This document shows, piece after piece, positions 25,161 through 38,690 of a DNA stretch of 64,000 nt (within the stretch, counting starts at the first letter, position 1; the number at the start of each line of letters is the position of its first letter). The notes beneath the pieces are model-generated. The model did not search any database, was not told where the DNA came from, and saw nothing but the letters and a program-made list of their open reading frames with translations. A program made the position numbers and the translations under genes. Origin of the DNA: Taenia hydatigena (lineage: Eukaryota > Platyhelminthes > Cestoda > Cyclophyllidea > Taeniidae); assembly GCA_036345935.2 (NCBI GenBank), contig JADWOT020001916.1:248001-312000 (forward strand), written 5' to 3'.

Positions 25161-28100
25161 TTTGGATTTAGTTTTAGGCTGAGCAAAATTAGTTAGCCAT
25201 ATTGCCTTCAATGAGCCGGCTAACTACTAGGCCACACTAACAGATGAAATCTCTTTTTTGCCAATTACACACATTCTATTTAAGTATTACGGCTTTAGAG
25301 AGACTGAAGTCTCCGCATTAGCTTAGGTGTGTTGGGTTTTACTTCATGTCGTGCACTGTCCTATTCAGTTCAAACCTCTAATAGCCAATTCGATTGAGCG
25401 AACAGTCCTCTTAACAAAGCTTATAGGCCTCTACATTGGCATTGGTTGCACTAAAATTTGGCAACTGACAAGTGATTAGCTATCAATTTTTCATGTGTTT
25501 TCAACTAAGCAATAACGAGATCTTCAGGTTTATATTCATGTACCTGATAAAAAGTGCATGTTAAGGCCGTGAAGCAGGTAGAAGTTTTAAAATTGTTGCA
25601 TTTCTAAGATGATTAATTGTCGACGCACATTCCTATTCAACACATTAATGCAAGGGTAACTAAAATTATATTTTTGCGGCTAATACCCTTTTGTATAGCA
25701 TCGAGTTTCACTAGCATCACCTTATTTTGTAACAAGATAGTTGTTAAGCGCCTGACGAAATATCACGTTAATTAAGTCGTATTTGCGACAGCGCATTGCC
25801 ATAGATACGATATGAAGTTTCGATTTTGCCCTCCAAATGCTTAGATAGGCAAAGGGATCGATTTACCAAAAGCGTCGATCTAATTAAATACTTAGAGCCA
25901 GTTTCGACAGACTACACGGATATCTTTGTAACGATAGATTTGTAGGCCAAAGTATTACATTGGATTTAAATCCTTTCTGCTAATACTTCGCTGCAAGGAT
26001 TGGCGTGCGCTTGCAGTAATTATGGCCTGTGGGATGTTCCGACTACCCTTGTTCTTTATCCTAAATGGAAGAAATCTAGTTGGAATGGAAAATTTAAGCC
26101 AAAAACCGAAGTTAGAACTTAGATGAGTAGAGGATTTGTTACGGTCCCAAGATAGCCTGCATTCCGCTGCTACCGAATCAAAAGATATCCGTCTCAAACA
26201 GCATAACTCTCGTCTAGTAGGCGGACATTATGCTAAGCTAAATAATTTCATTCAAAATAGACTAGGAATTTAACGATCAAGGAGAAACTCAAATGAGGAC
26301 CATTTTGTTTTGAAAACTAATCCTTAAATAACAAGCTCGGGTCAAATGAAGGTGTGTGATAAGTCTCCTACATCTAGCGTAGATGCTTGAGACGAAGAGT
26401 AGCTACATTGAATCACTTACAAGGCGCATCAAGTTTGAAGAAGACGTGACACCCTAAAAGACGAAAAATGGGATTAGTCTGCGATTCACTGCATCAAGAA
26501 CACCCACTGATCCCCAAATCTACCATGATCCAGAAAGCTGAAGATAAATGGGAGCATACGGCTCTTCGCATGCGCTTACTTTATGAAATGAAGCTACTAT
26601 GCTGACTAATTCGTGGTAAAAATTGCATCCAATTTCGAGCAGCCTGCATGACTCACATCATCGCCAGTCCTTAAAATGATCCATTAACTAAATCACAGGT
26701 CAAAGGCTCTACTTCGTCCTCAGGAGGCCACATCAAGTCTGAATCCCTTTTATCAGCCGCAATAGTAAATGAAGGAATTCGTGTAGCTTAAACAGTGCCT
26801 GCTCTGTCCCTGGACCTATTCTGGGACTATCAATCTGCGTGCTATAGTGCATTTACTAATTATGAAAAGGATATCAACAGTGGACAGTGACTTGTGGTGA
26901 GACATCTCTACCACACAATATTGCATTCCAAACCACTGCGAAACGGTCCCCTTCCGTACGTGGATGATTCGAAGTTCCATGCTAATGAGGCCACACAAGG
27001 ACTTTGACTTCAGCTAGGCGCTAGGATGTCCAGTGTACCTTATTGCATTAAGGGTTTGTTGTGACGAGTAAGCAGCTGCAGATTTTAGATCAATCTATGC
27101 AGTTACACGGCATAATGCCTTGGGATATGGCTCCGTGTAGGCGTTAATAGGTTCCGATAATCAGAGTGCAAAACTGCCCATTTCTGAAGTCGCTGTTGAA
27201 ATAACTCTGAGATCGTGAGCTTAATCCGTATAATTTTAAGACTGTCTCTATGGAGGAGAAGATTGGGAAAGGAAGATATACAACAAAGAATAAAATCGCT
27301 TCTCTACATTCGTTGGCTTATCACTAATTTTTTGCTACAAGAGCAACGCAAATGATGGTTTTTCTTAGCAAGCAAGAAAAGGCGAATTCATTTTTATCAG
27401 ACTATCGTCCTCTTGTTCTATTTAGGTGAAGGGGCAGAAGCTGTGGCTGTCAAAGATGAATGAATGTTGATGATGACTTGGTGATAACGCCTAAGTGGTC
27501 CCTCTGTCATTGTTACTGAATGTAGGTGAACGTGCCAAAAATAGCAATCACAGGTGTTGTAACAGCCGTGAAGCAGAAATTAACAATGCTTATGATTTAC
27601 TGGTTAAAATCGGCTAGAAAATACTGATTTAGGCTGTAGCACACGGATTTTAGGGTAGGGATAAATGAAGAGTCATCACACCCCTAGAATGTCAATTCGC
27701 GTAGCGAGGTTGAAGTAAACTGAAGATAATCCTTCCGATTGTATACAGAGGACAGAGTCTGATAAACGTCAAAAAGACCTTTTAGAGCATGATAAAGAAA
27801 GCCTAAAATGGAGAATATTATCCTTTCTTAAAGACCAAATCAAAAGCAGTCTTTTGCGGTAACCTGAAGAGGTAAGGATCATGCGGTCTTTAACCGTCTT
27901 TGTCATGATTGAATTGCTTACAATATGTTTAGGAGCGCATCGTTTCATTTGCTGCATTTACTATCTCCTGCTTAATTTTTCCTTTTCTCTTCCCTTATTT
28001 TGGCCTAAAATCAACCATAGTATGCACTAGCCATTCTAGATGCATACATTCTAGTCTTCTCCTGACTATGCTATGCGCGTTCTGCCGCTGCTTAACTGCA

Positions 28101-29875
28101 GAAACAATTAGTCCGATTTCTATGCTTAGTTTCAATCATGCAACTATCAAGTATTCCGTTTGGTTATTCAACATGGTCTCACTTACCGTTCTTACCTTTA
28201 AGTACACCAACAGACTAAATTTTAGGCGGGTTAAAGAATCGCAAACTCTCCCATACAGCTGGTAATATTCTCCGTTCACTGACAAACGCTGACACTGACA
28301 CTGCTTGCGGTCTAGTTCAAGCTTAAGTACAGCATGCACGAGTTTTATATGACCCAATCCATTTCATCAATAATTTTGAAGTCTCATTCTGTAATTAGTA
28401 CCAAAGTTCTAGGCGCTGTGACGAACAAGTCTTTTGAAAAAACGCTAGGCACAACAATTATGGAAGCTGTGAAATAGAAGGGGGAAAAGGAAATGGATTT
28501 CTTTACGAGCTTTGCTTGGCAACACGACTTCTTAAAGGACCCGTCTCTAGTGACTGTGTCATTGAGATGGAGGATGTGATGCGTCAAACAGGATATGATT
28601 CACACTAACCATCGCAGGGGGAATTTGAATGAGGTTTGAGAAATTTTATTTGGAGGCAAATGCGAGCCCGTGAACCTCAGTTGACATCAGCACCCCGAAA
28701 ATTGCTCTACTCTTCTGGCTATTTTAAATAAATACTTAGAATTTAACTAGCACAAAGAAAAGCACTTTATTCAATCTTAGATTCGAAAATTCATTACGGC
28801 ACAAAAGCGGTGTACTTTACACAGGCTCCGGGTATGTTACTAAAGTTAGCTTGACGTAATTATTTTAGGTCTTTTAGGCGTCTGCAGCGTACACAGACTT
28901 AATAGCAAAGTCTGAAGGTAGAAGAGACATGGGCAATGTCGAATATAACTCCATTGAATCCACTGGGTGTGGTTTAGTCATTGTTGTACAGTGACGACTT
29001 TGCCGCTGTTTGTGGTTAAGGACTCACTACGAATTGGGTAGCATTTAAGCAGTGTAGTGATTGCTTTAATTTGTAACATATACCCACTTAGTTTGGCGCA
29101 GTTTTGCAGCTAATAACAACTGTCTACTTTTAAAATTGTTTGCAAAATGAACACAACCTAGTAACGTACTAACCACGTTTTCCAATTCGCGTGACTGCAC
29201 GTTTCCTCCTTGGATGGATATTAAAAATATTGTTTTGAATACGACTTTGGAGCAAATGCAGTGAAATACAACAGATTTGCAAGTGAGACATACTACATAG
29301 GCAGGATATGCATTTTTGGCTAAGAGAAGAAAATTGGAGGGCTGCTGTGGCTCAGGAGACAGCCAACCCAATTATGACAAAGTGGTGTAAGTGGGCACGG
29401 ATGAAAATCATCAAGAAGAACAAATTACGTAAATTACACTCCCGGATAGAGTTTTATTTCATTGTAGAGGTCAAGTGGTGCGATGGTCTACCCCCTGGCA
29501 GAGATTAATGACATTTTGGAGGGACATGATAACTAGTAATAGGCTCCTAAGTAGAATTTCAGGCCTAATTACCCAACGGTACACCACAGGAATCAATTCA
29601 AGGTCATATCGGTAGGACGCTAGACTGCTGGGCAGGACCTAAGTGCATTTTAGAGATCAAATGCCTTGAATGTGAAGGCCTAGGGGTGTTTTGGCTTATT
29701 ATATAAGCCAATGAAGCAATAACGATGCGCTGAACATTGTTACGCATCAATTCAGATGCAAAACTGTGTAGTAGTTAGCTCCCCCGTAGAATCGTATGGC
29801 ATAAGACTGAAATCTCGAACGAGGCGCCAGGCTATCTGAAGAGTTGATTAAATTGATAATGCACCCTTAAACAAG
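25161..29875. other. Intergenic, nothing recognised
   Basis: Only short frames without domain or splice support. Minus-strand frames at 25955-26197 and 29066-29371 have no recognisable features. Confidence 0.45.
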
Positions 29876-30970
29876 GTTATGGGCATGGTTGAGGTCATGA
29901 AACAAGTCACTGCTGTCCCCAGCGCTCTCCTTGGTCAACCTTCGACGTCAGGCATCACAATGGAACCGGCGGCGAAGGACAGCCCCTATAAGCCAACGGT
30001 GCTAATTAAGAAACTTCTATGTGATTAAGGGGATACTTGAAGGCTATGATTAGAAATAATCGGTTTTAGTAAATTGACATAGTCTCTGTGCTCTAGTTCA
30101 AGCTAAAATGTGCACTGATGTATAGAGATGACGAAATGCCATATTTACAATTTTACTTGCCAGACGTACCTTGGATTTTCTTGATTTACCTCAAACCATG
30201 GTTTATGAGGTCACTTTATTTTGCAAAAACGAAATCTGCTACGAGACTTTATGCATGGCTGGAATGCGTGGGTCTGTGTTCATTGACAACTCGAGTATCT
30301 TTAGAAGTGGGGTACAAAAGTCCAATATAATTGTTGCAATTGCTTTACTCGGTTTTGTTTAATGTTTTTTTTCCATTAAAATCCAAGACGAGGAAACACG
30401 GGTCATTTGCACGAAAACGCATGCTTAGGCGCCCTCTTTTCTTTCCTTGGTAGAGGATTCGATAGTGTTGAATGCTGTGACCAAGAATGCGGACGAGGCC
30501 GTCATTACATCGATGGTCTTAATTTTGGTTGGCACTCTGTTGATAGTGACGAAGCGCCAAAGTGACAGTCTCATCCCATGCATCACCATTATTACTATTC
30601 TTACCAGTTGTGCCATTCTCACATTCATTGTGCTGGATGCGCCCACCCCTTCAGCACTTGGTATGTTCCTTTCATGGCTTTTGCCGCTATGCTCTCTCTA
30701 AGCAGGTGAAGAATAAACGCCTTGTATTGCTCCATGCAATAAGAAGGCCCGCGTCGAATCGAAATTTGAAGGTTACTAGTACTTAAGCAATGATGGCCAA
30801 GCAGTTTTGCAATGACAAGGCACAGGTTTTACAATCGAAATTGGAAAGTAAAGTAGCTCAAGACAAGGTAAACTGAAACAAATCAGGCTGGAAACATGGA
30901 AATCTACATTTGTCAATCAAATTAAATGTAATTTTTGTAGAAGAACGAGTTGGGTTTCAAGAAGAAGTAA
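29876..30970 (+). CDS. Candidate multi-exon membrane protein gene, unrecognised
   Basis: Several plus-strand blocks look coding. A 47-codon frame at 29885-30028 starts MVEVMKQVTAVPSALLG. A stretch from 30164 follows a strong acceptor (TTTTACTTGCCAG). A block at 30454-30660 lies between TTTCTTTCCTTGGTAG and a GTATGT donor and encodes two hydrophobic helices (ITSMVLILVGTLLIV; ITIITILTSCAILTFIVL) separated by a short basic/polar loop. The phase then fits an 80-nt block (30788-30867, coiled-coil-like, VLQSKLESKVAQDK) and, after a clean 73-nt intron, a last block ending TAA at 30968-30970. The helix pair loosely recalls TM6-TM7 of class C GPCRs such as GABA-B receptors, with a coiled coil behind. 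The acceptor at 30787 is weak and the upstream joins are unresolved. The sequence does not fix a function. Confidence 0.3.
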
Positions 30971-32039
30971 GTCAAATAAATCACAAGAGTCGAAGCGCGG
31001 TGATGCAGGCACCTCTAGGGCAATTATTTGTGACATAAGGGTGGATGACGTCTAAGGAGGCAACATCTTCGTTCGAAAATACCAATAAATAGCAGAATAA
31101 GATGTTTATAGCAATTCGAAAGCCTCGTAATTAACTCAAACACCACGTGTTCAACTAACTATCCAAGATCTATGCAATCAAAGCATAAACACGTTATTAA
31201 ATTTAGCCCACTAGCAGGAGGCAGAATATCATAACAAAAACTGCTGACCGAAGACAAATAACTCTCAGTTACTTAGTTATTTTATGACAAAACGTGGGCG
31301 AATGAAAGCAAGACATGTCTTCAAACATCCCACCTTAATGTTTCGGTAGCTTTCACGTTGACAGCTTGTGTATAACGGTTCCCCACGCACAATCTATCCT
31401 CAGAAGCAGGATAATGTCTGCTTATTTACAAAATTATAGCGACATAACCAAAGCATCTACAAAAGAAAACCCATTAAAGGCAGGTAAAAGTGGCTAGAGT
31501 AAGATCAAGGCCACGTTTCGAAGCAGAAGATTGTCACTCGCATCGCTAAGTATCCTGATAAATTAGAATCGTGAAGGGACGCAATGCCATTTGAGCCCAA
31601 AGCGGTGCTCAAAGGGCATCAGCCGTGATTACTGTGCGTAGTTTTAAGGTTTTTGCAGGCAACATGGAAAGCCCTTAAACGTTATTGCTGTGCTACAACA
31701 ACTCAGACCATGGATTCAAGATGCGCAGTGGTTGACGATTTTCGAACTTCCTTCCGGAAACACAAGGCCTGAAACACCCGTCATCAAGCAAAGGGAAGAT
31801 ACGCGTATGGCAGTCTATCCCAATGTCCACCTGGCGGAATCAAAGGTCCAAAACGTCATTCACACCAAGTTGCGTTCAATGTCCAGACACTTTGGACACT
31901 GACACCTAGTGAGCATGGTTGGAGTAAAAACGGATGATCAAGAGACCGCCCGGCTAAAAACAATGAATAAGATTGGCCGCTTAGCTGTAATCTAGTGCAA
32001 GAGAACGCCTCTCACCTCACCGTCTGCCAGCGCCCTCTC
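30971..32039. other. Intergenic, nothing recognised
   Basis: AT-rich sequence with scattered AATAAA motifs and no frame above chance apart from an unsupported 70-codon frame at 31690-31902. Confidence 0.45.
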
Positions 32040-32370
32040 CGCATGCGACTCCATCGACTAGAAGGACAAGTTAGTAGGCGAGGATGAGATGGATGTGCCT
32101 TCACATTTATTTTCATGCGACACCGATTAAGGCCACTCTCCAAAAGGACAAATACAGAAGTAGACTATGACGCATACACAAACTAGGGCAAACAGACGGG
32201 CGTAGATACATAGTGGGAACGGAGCAGGCTGTCTAGAGCGAAAGCGCACATTCGTTCTCGTTATTTTAGAGCGTCAGGTAGAGGAATTCTCTACAGAGGC
32301 AAAAAGATTGAGCAGTGGGACAGGCACATAGGGATTCGACTAATTTACAAGTTACAAGGTAAGAAGTAGA
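32040..32370 (+). repeat. Dispersed repeat R2, copy 1
   Basis: Matches 39800-40180 in the same orientation with many substitutions. Shared phrases include GGAGAGGATG/GGCGAGGATG with GATGAATATGCCTT/GATGGATGTGCCTT, GGAGCAGG, GAAAGCGCACATTCGTTCTCG against GAAAGCGCACGTTCTTACCCG, and AGAGCG-CAGGT-GAGGAATT. No coding content recognised. Confidence 0.55.
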
Positions 32371-35300
32371 GGCAACGCTCCTCCCTTCACTCTTAAAAGG
32401 GTAAGTGAAGGAGGAACAGAAGTAGGCGACTAAAGTGAATCAAAGTGGTGCAGGGCAATCTAAATTAACAGAAAGAAGGATAGAAATATGGGATTAATAG
32501 TAATCAAGGCATAGCATCGGGTAGAGTACGAATGGGTCAGATCCGGTCTAACCTATGCTAGTATGATCTAAGTTATGAATCTGTGCATTATTTGATTATT
32601 TCACAATTACGATTGAGACTAGTGGAGGGATGAAGGGGGCCCTGAGCCTTTCGCTTACCTCAATATTGACACCATGCTGAAGGAGGTTGGTTAAAAGGTC
32701 TTGAAGTGGCTTCTTGACGGCAGACGAATAGTAGAAAGCGACAACATCGTCAATTTGGCGAATACCATCCTAAAAACACGCTAGCTTTGCCTTGAAAATA
32801 AAGCAACTAAGGTTTAGTACTTAAATGGGTTTCATTTCACGCAATAATTCCACCCGACAATCGGTAATACATGGACCGTCAAAAACACTCACCGCCATTC
32901 CGGTTAAAATTATGGGAGCAACAGGCTAGACTGCTGCCGTTGTGATTGGTTAAGTGAACATCCAATCAGTAGTAAGGCCATGTTAAATGCATCCAATTTC
33001 TGATTGGATGCAAACTCTCCAAATCATAGTTGTGCGTATGCATGCGGTGCACACCATTCGTAAACGCGGAGGCGGCTGTTTGTTCCTGGCAGGCTGGAGT
33101 GACATCTGTTCTATCAGCAATCATAGTGTCTGGGCTTGGGATTGAAGTTACGCAAGAATAACGGCATTTTATTAAGTCCAGTGAGAGCTGTGGCAAAACG
33201 ATTTTGGAATTGCTGAATTTTCAGAAATGCATACAAAATAGCTAATGAAAGTAATGTAGGTGCTTACTAGACACTTTTCATAAAATCGCACAGTTTTCCC
33301 ACATTTATACTGATTAACGCACCTTCCTGATCGGCAATTTTTCCCATCTAATCAGTGACTGGGCAAAAATTTAAATGACAATTGGATGAATTGGCAGAAG
33401 GCAATCAGAACGTTAATCCGGTTACCTCGTTGTCAACCAAGACAACCGTCAATAGTAGCAGTCTGCGCTTAGCGCTGGATGCAGTCTCGATTTGTGTGTG
33501 TGTGTGTGTGTGTGTAGATAGTCATTTGTACGGAGGGCCTCATTCACACTGCAGCTTGCCAGCGTTAGCATTAGAGACGATCCTAGTCATAAAAGTATCT
33601 GCCTCATCAGAACTGCAGTCATTAGTGAGACCGTGTAGAATCACCATCATAAGGAAGGGCAAGAGGCAAAGCTTTCTTTGAAATCGCTAAAAGTAGGAGC
33701 ATAACTCGAAGCTGCTGTTAATATTGAGACAAAAATGCACCAGCAATGACTTGAAGCAGAATCTCGTAGGTGTGTTAGTTGTCTGAGGAACCTCCTATGT
33801 TAAAATCTTGCCGATGAGGAGCTGTGCGTCAGTGCGATTTCATTTTATTCTGCCCATGAGCTGTCGCAAAATAAGATGTTCCAGATGTGGTTGCGTTGTG
33901 GAGCTAAGGAATAAAAAAGGACTTAAAATGCATTACGGTCTCGCCAAATGAAGTGTTTTACTTGCAAAACAGTGATTTTTCTTCTTCCAACCAAATCGGT
34001 ATTGCATTAAGATCCTCTTCGTATCCACATTTTACAAAATATGCCTTTTTAAGACATTTTAATGCATTTGTGATCTGACCCGCTACAGGAAATAATTTCT
34101 GTCACCACATTAGCCTTCCTTATTTGATGAAGTTTAGCTGGAATAATGCGACCCATCAGCCATTTAGTTAGCATTACGAGAAGCTTAAAATGTTAGAAAA
34201 AGACGTAAAACACAATAAACAAGTTGCCTCGCAGAGAGCAGACAGTCACCAAATTGTTTATTTAGCACTTCAATCTAACCCATCGTCTTCCCTCGCTTCT
34301 GCCTACATATCTGGCTGCGAAGTTGAACCCAGTGCCAATGCAATTTTAAAAAACATCTTGGGTAGGATTTGCAAACCGGAATGCTGAAGTCAAAATGGGG
34401 TGGTGTGCACTGTCTGGAGACTCTGGATAATCAGACTGTCTACATTTAGGAAAAAATGTTGTTTTGAAAAGAAAACCTTCAGTTGGTAGTGCGTAATAAT
34501 TTTGTAAATGTCTCGATTCGATAACTCATTATGTTTTGCCCTAACCTGCGAAATTTCGACCCGTTCAACAGCCTTCTTTTCCCAGAGGATTCGAAATGAC
34601 TGACGCCCACGTAGAAGAGGGAAAAACTGGTGTGTACTATCATGCCCCCATCTAGCGAATGTCTATCATTCACAAGTGCACGGACTTGTTCACAAATTTA
34701 CTGACAAATGCGATGGGGCAGGCCTGTTTTGAAAAATATCTAGAACTACATTGGACTTTGGTGAGAGGATAAAGGGCCTAATAATTCCCGTAGATTGACA
34801 AGTTCCTAAGGCACACACCTTCGTCACTGCTGTGAACTGAAGGAGAAGCTCGTGAGGCTCCTAATAAAGTCATAGCTTGGCAACGCTAGCTTTCATGGGT
34901 TACTGGCATTTGTGTGAATTCTGTGTGCACTTCACAATGTCCACGAACAATCCTGAGTCCAGGAATTCGGGACTTGCCGAACGTTGGGCAGTATCCTGCC
35001 CTTAATCGCACTAGTTAGATTAAAATGTGCAGAGAACGAAGAGGAGGATTTCCTGGTTTGGGTCAGTAGTGGTGTCGAAATCTGTTTATCAAGCAAAACT
35101 AAAGCGTAAACAAATGGAAGCCGACATTTTAGCATCAACGCTTCACTGTTAGTGATGAATCTATGAAAAATAGGTGCGTAGAAGCGATTCGTGATTAAGA
35201 GGAGAGAACCCTGTTTTCTGCTTATTAATGTCCCTTTCACGTCAGCTTATAAGGCACGAAGTTAGCCTTAAGTCAAAACATTTCTTAATGCTGTAAATGG

Positions 35301-36499
35301 AGAATCAGCATATCACGTTGGTTGAAACTGTAAATGAAATGGCAGGAGGAAGGAGCCATATCTGCATTTCTGATCTTACAAAAGAAAGTAAAAATGAATA
35401 AATTGTTTTTGCATAACAGGGTTTACTGGGAAAATATGCTAGGCTCGGCCTTGCAAACAATGTTCATACATGATTATTTTGCAACTTAATTTGCTGAATT
35501 CACGCTAGCCACTTTGAACCACTTCACGTGTAAGGGATAAACAGACAAAGAGGAAAAGACGTATCGGTAGAGTAAGCCTGTTTAAGCGATGGTCTTTGCA
35601 TGCGACAGGTAATTTTAATCGTGAATCCATGAATTGCCACCACGTTCAGGAGCAGGAGTGTGAGTATCCAAGCAAACGATGTAGGTAGAAAAATTACTGC
35701 CGATCCGATAGAAGTATCTGCGGAGGCATTTGTGTGTATGGAATCCATATTTTGTAGCTTTACATAAAGTAATTCAATTTTTTACCCAGGGCTAACCCAT
35801 ATTGAAGGAGCACATTTTGACAAAGAGAGCATAAATGACGCAAGCATGCAGGGCTGCTCTGTATTTGTTCGTTTAGATTCAGAACTGGTGAGACTCACAG
35901 CATAGCGTCTTATTTCATTCAGTGATTGCTTGCAGTTGCTTTCTTATTAACTTATAAAATTAAGGCTTAATCAACAGTAAAAGCATCTAGGTTGGCATGG
36001 AAAATTGGTAATGCACTAATGTTAGCCTTCAAACAGTTTTACTGCCCTATGACCGAAAATAATCCAAATTGATAATCAGATGCAATTTTATTCTATAAAA
36101 GCTTCAAGCAGGGGCATACAGCAGCAACCCTTTCTCCCTCTTTCGATCCACAACTGATCAGAGATGAGACTCAGTGTCCTGCTTCCTTATGTAATTACTT
36201 GTGGCAGTTCAAGTTTCAAGTTTTATGAACACCATCGGATAACTCTACACAGTGCTGTGGTGCAGCATTCTGCATTTTTTCCTTTCTTTCTTTCACCTAT
36301 CTCTTCCTAAAGTGTTTTACTGATTTTACTAATCTAGTTGCCCGATTCAGTAAACCAAGAAGTAACCGGCCTAATAAAAGAAGTTTAAGTCCTTTTAAAT
36401 GACGCACTAGAGGAGGCAATCCATCATTTTCCTTGTTATGTGATTTACACTGGGTGCCAAATTTGATCATTTAAAATGGCACACACAAATGCAGTAAAG
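32371..36499. other. Intergenic; one possible hydrophobic-tail exon at 35524-35748 (minus)
   Basis: A 74-codon minus frame at 35524-35748 starts at an ATG and includes a strong membrane-spanning stretch (AVIFLPTSFAWILTLLLLN). It has no recognised family and no splice support. The other frames look random. Confidence 0.35.
33493..33515 (+). repeat. (TG)n microsatellite
   Basis: About eleven uninterrupted TG units. Confidence 0.9.
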
Positions 36500-36660
36500 A
36501 AGGAAGAAGAGATAATTGAACAGAGAAATGGGAGAAAAGAGGAGCAGGTGGCATAACTTACTCCTAATTTCTACGACATCTATCTGTTTTTGTCTTCTGA
36601 TGTCTCTAAAACAACGGGTCAGGAGGTTAGAGTGATGGGGACAAAAGATCAAAACAAGGA
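36500..36660 (+). repeat. Dispersed repeat R3, copy 1
   Basis: Core CCTAATTTCTACGACATCTA then TCTGTTTTTGTCTTCTGATG. A related core lies in direct orientation at 37490-37545 and, more clearly, in reverse orientation at 40830-40870. A purine-rich shoulder (AGAGGAGCAGGTGGCA) precedes it and has a counterpart beside the inverted copy. Confidence 0.45.
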
Positions 36661-37444
36661 GAAAACGAAGCGCGGTTAACTGAGTTATAAGGAAGAATTC
36701 ATGGAAAATGAACATTCGTAGACGAAACAAGACGCATGTGAGCACGCCGGACTCTTAGTTGCATGATAGATCAGTTTGAACCTGACATGTGAATCGATTG
36801 GCAGAACGTGCAGTCGGATGGTGTCTCTCAGCGCCACCTAGTGTGGGCTTAAGATGGCATTCCTCTTAGGTGGTTCTGTAAGAGTAGACGCGATTCGCCT
36901 TTGTTTTTTGCCTTGAGGCGGGCCACTGATATTAGTGTGCTTGGAATAAATACGTTGCCTTTCGAATAGTTATGGGCAGTAGAGGCAGTGCAACCTATGA
37001 ATTGAGTAAAGAAATTAGTGGCTAACTAATGATTGCTATGGAGCTAGTGAAGGTGTGCTTCTGTCGCTTATCTTCTAATCGCATGCCTAGACCATTTGCT
37101 GTCTTGCAACAGAGAGGACAATGGCTGTGATTGAACCGCAAAAGAACAGTTGGGCGGGAGGTGAAGATGAAAAATGGCCATTGTTGGATGTTTGTAAACA
37201 GTGCTGGAGCACTGCGCACCTCATTTCCTGCCCTCCTTTCCTTACATCTTCATAAATGCCTTCGTTTACCCATTGCCTCCACCATGTATTCTAGTGAAGC
37301 ATATAGGAATTGACTTTTGGGAAGGAATGTAAGTTTCTATCAAGCGGCACACTCAAAGACGCTACTCATGGTTTACCCTGGTAAGTGAAATACACTGGAA
37401 TCAGTTGTGACAATGTCGAAATGACGAAGCACATAAATGAGGTT

Positions 37445-37565
37445 AGTAGGGAGATTAAGATTAAGAACTTGAGGAGGAGAGGGTATTAGCAGAACTAATT
37501 ATTACAATTTTATCTTTGTTGGCCTTTTGACGTCTTTCGAACAACGGAGTGGGAAGTTGGGATTA
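37445..37565 (+). repeat. Dispersed repeat R3, copy 2
   Basis: Contains CTAATTATTACAATTTTATC, then TTTGTTGGCCTTTTGACGTC and TTTCGAACAACGG, aligning with the 36.57-kb core at roughly two-thirds identity by eye. Confidence 0.35.
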
Positions 37566-38089
37566 AGAGAGAGGCGATGGAGGTGAAGGATGGGAAGTGG
37601 ACTGAAGATAAATGGCTAACAAAGCAGGACAGAGGCGTTGACAAAGAACTGGGTGGTGGATTCGACGATAAAATGAGAAGCAAGATAAAATGTGGAAGAC
37701 AGTGGAATGCGAGTGCTAGTATCTCCGATGGTAAGTTGTGTGATTCATCACTTCTGAATGGATCAGTGGCACATGTTGTTAGGTGGCTTCTTGGGAGTAG
37801 GCATCACTTGCCTTTGTGCTTCTGCACTTTGGCCGACTTCTGCACACCATTGTGCATGTAAGTGAGGTGGAAGAGGAAGAGTAGGTCTGCTAGTACCGAT
37901 GTACTTAGGTTGAAATGCGCCGCCCTGCCTTAGTAAAGTACGCCGGTGTAAGTGCAACGTGATTGTTGTTTAACAGAAGCAGTGTTAGTTCATTACTTTG
38001 TAACTAGAATACCGCTCTTTTAAGAGTATTAGGTACTAACTGCTACTTTTAATCAGATACGATGGCTATAATGTGAGGTCTTTTGATAC

Positions 38090-38690
38090 TGCTCTACGTG
38101 ATGCAGGTTCGACAGGAGTCTAGCGTGTCTGTGGTATGTGGTGGCTACAGGTATGGTTTGCTCGATACCTCTACAGTCTTTTTGGCTCTCATGATCCAAC
38201 CACTCCTGCTACTCTTGAGAGGCTGCTTGTATCAGTGAATCTGGGATCACTAGAGGCTAGCTGGACGAGCTCATCTCTCCGGCTGTAGACCTATAATAAG
38301 GTGCCAGATACCTCTCGTATGCATGGCCGCGTCAAAATCAGTACTCTGTGTTTTTCTAATAATATTCAGTAGATTTGCTCAAAACTATCGTACTCCCTAT
38401 ACCGCCACCTTTTTCTACTGAGAGGAGTCTGCAGGATACTGCGTTCGCGTTGTCATGTGCATTTTCTTTTCTTTACTAAGCCGTTAAGTCATATTGCTGC
38501 AATTACTCGTACCAGTGTGCAACTGAATGGTCCATCTCCCTCATTGTTTGTAACCAAGTCAGCACTTGATACTCTGTTCTTGCTACGAACTGTCTTGTTA
38601 TCAGCCAGTATTTGAAGTGTCTAACCATTGTACTGATGACGAACAGTGATCGTAGACGAGGCGGAGTGCTGAACGAACGACACACGTGCA
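38090..38690 (-). pseudogene. Decayed Ty3/gypsy relic (RNase H to integrase N-terminus), copy 2
   Basis: Same family as the element at 56.2-57.9 kb and in the same orientation. Matching plus-strand phrases include CTTGAGAGGCTGCTTGTATC (56728 region: CTTGAAGGGCTGTTTGTATC), CAGTACTCTGTG, AAGTCATATTGCTGCA and AACTGTCTTGTTATCAGCCA. The minus-strand translation at 38503-38691 shows the gypsy RNase H block VRHFKYWLITRQFV followed by LTWLQTM and VAHWYE. Stops and indels abound. Confidence 0.6.

Noticed and set aside
25840..26190. Possible gypsy integrase-like phrase
   Set aside because: Only a few residues fit, stops interrupt it, and none of the catalytic motifs are visible.
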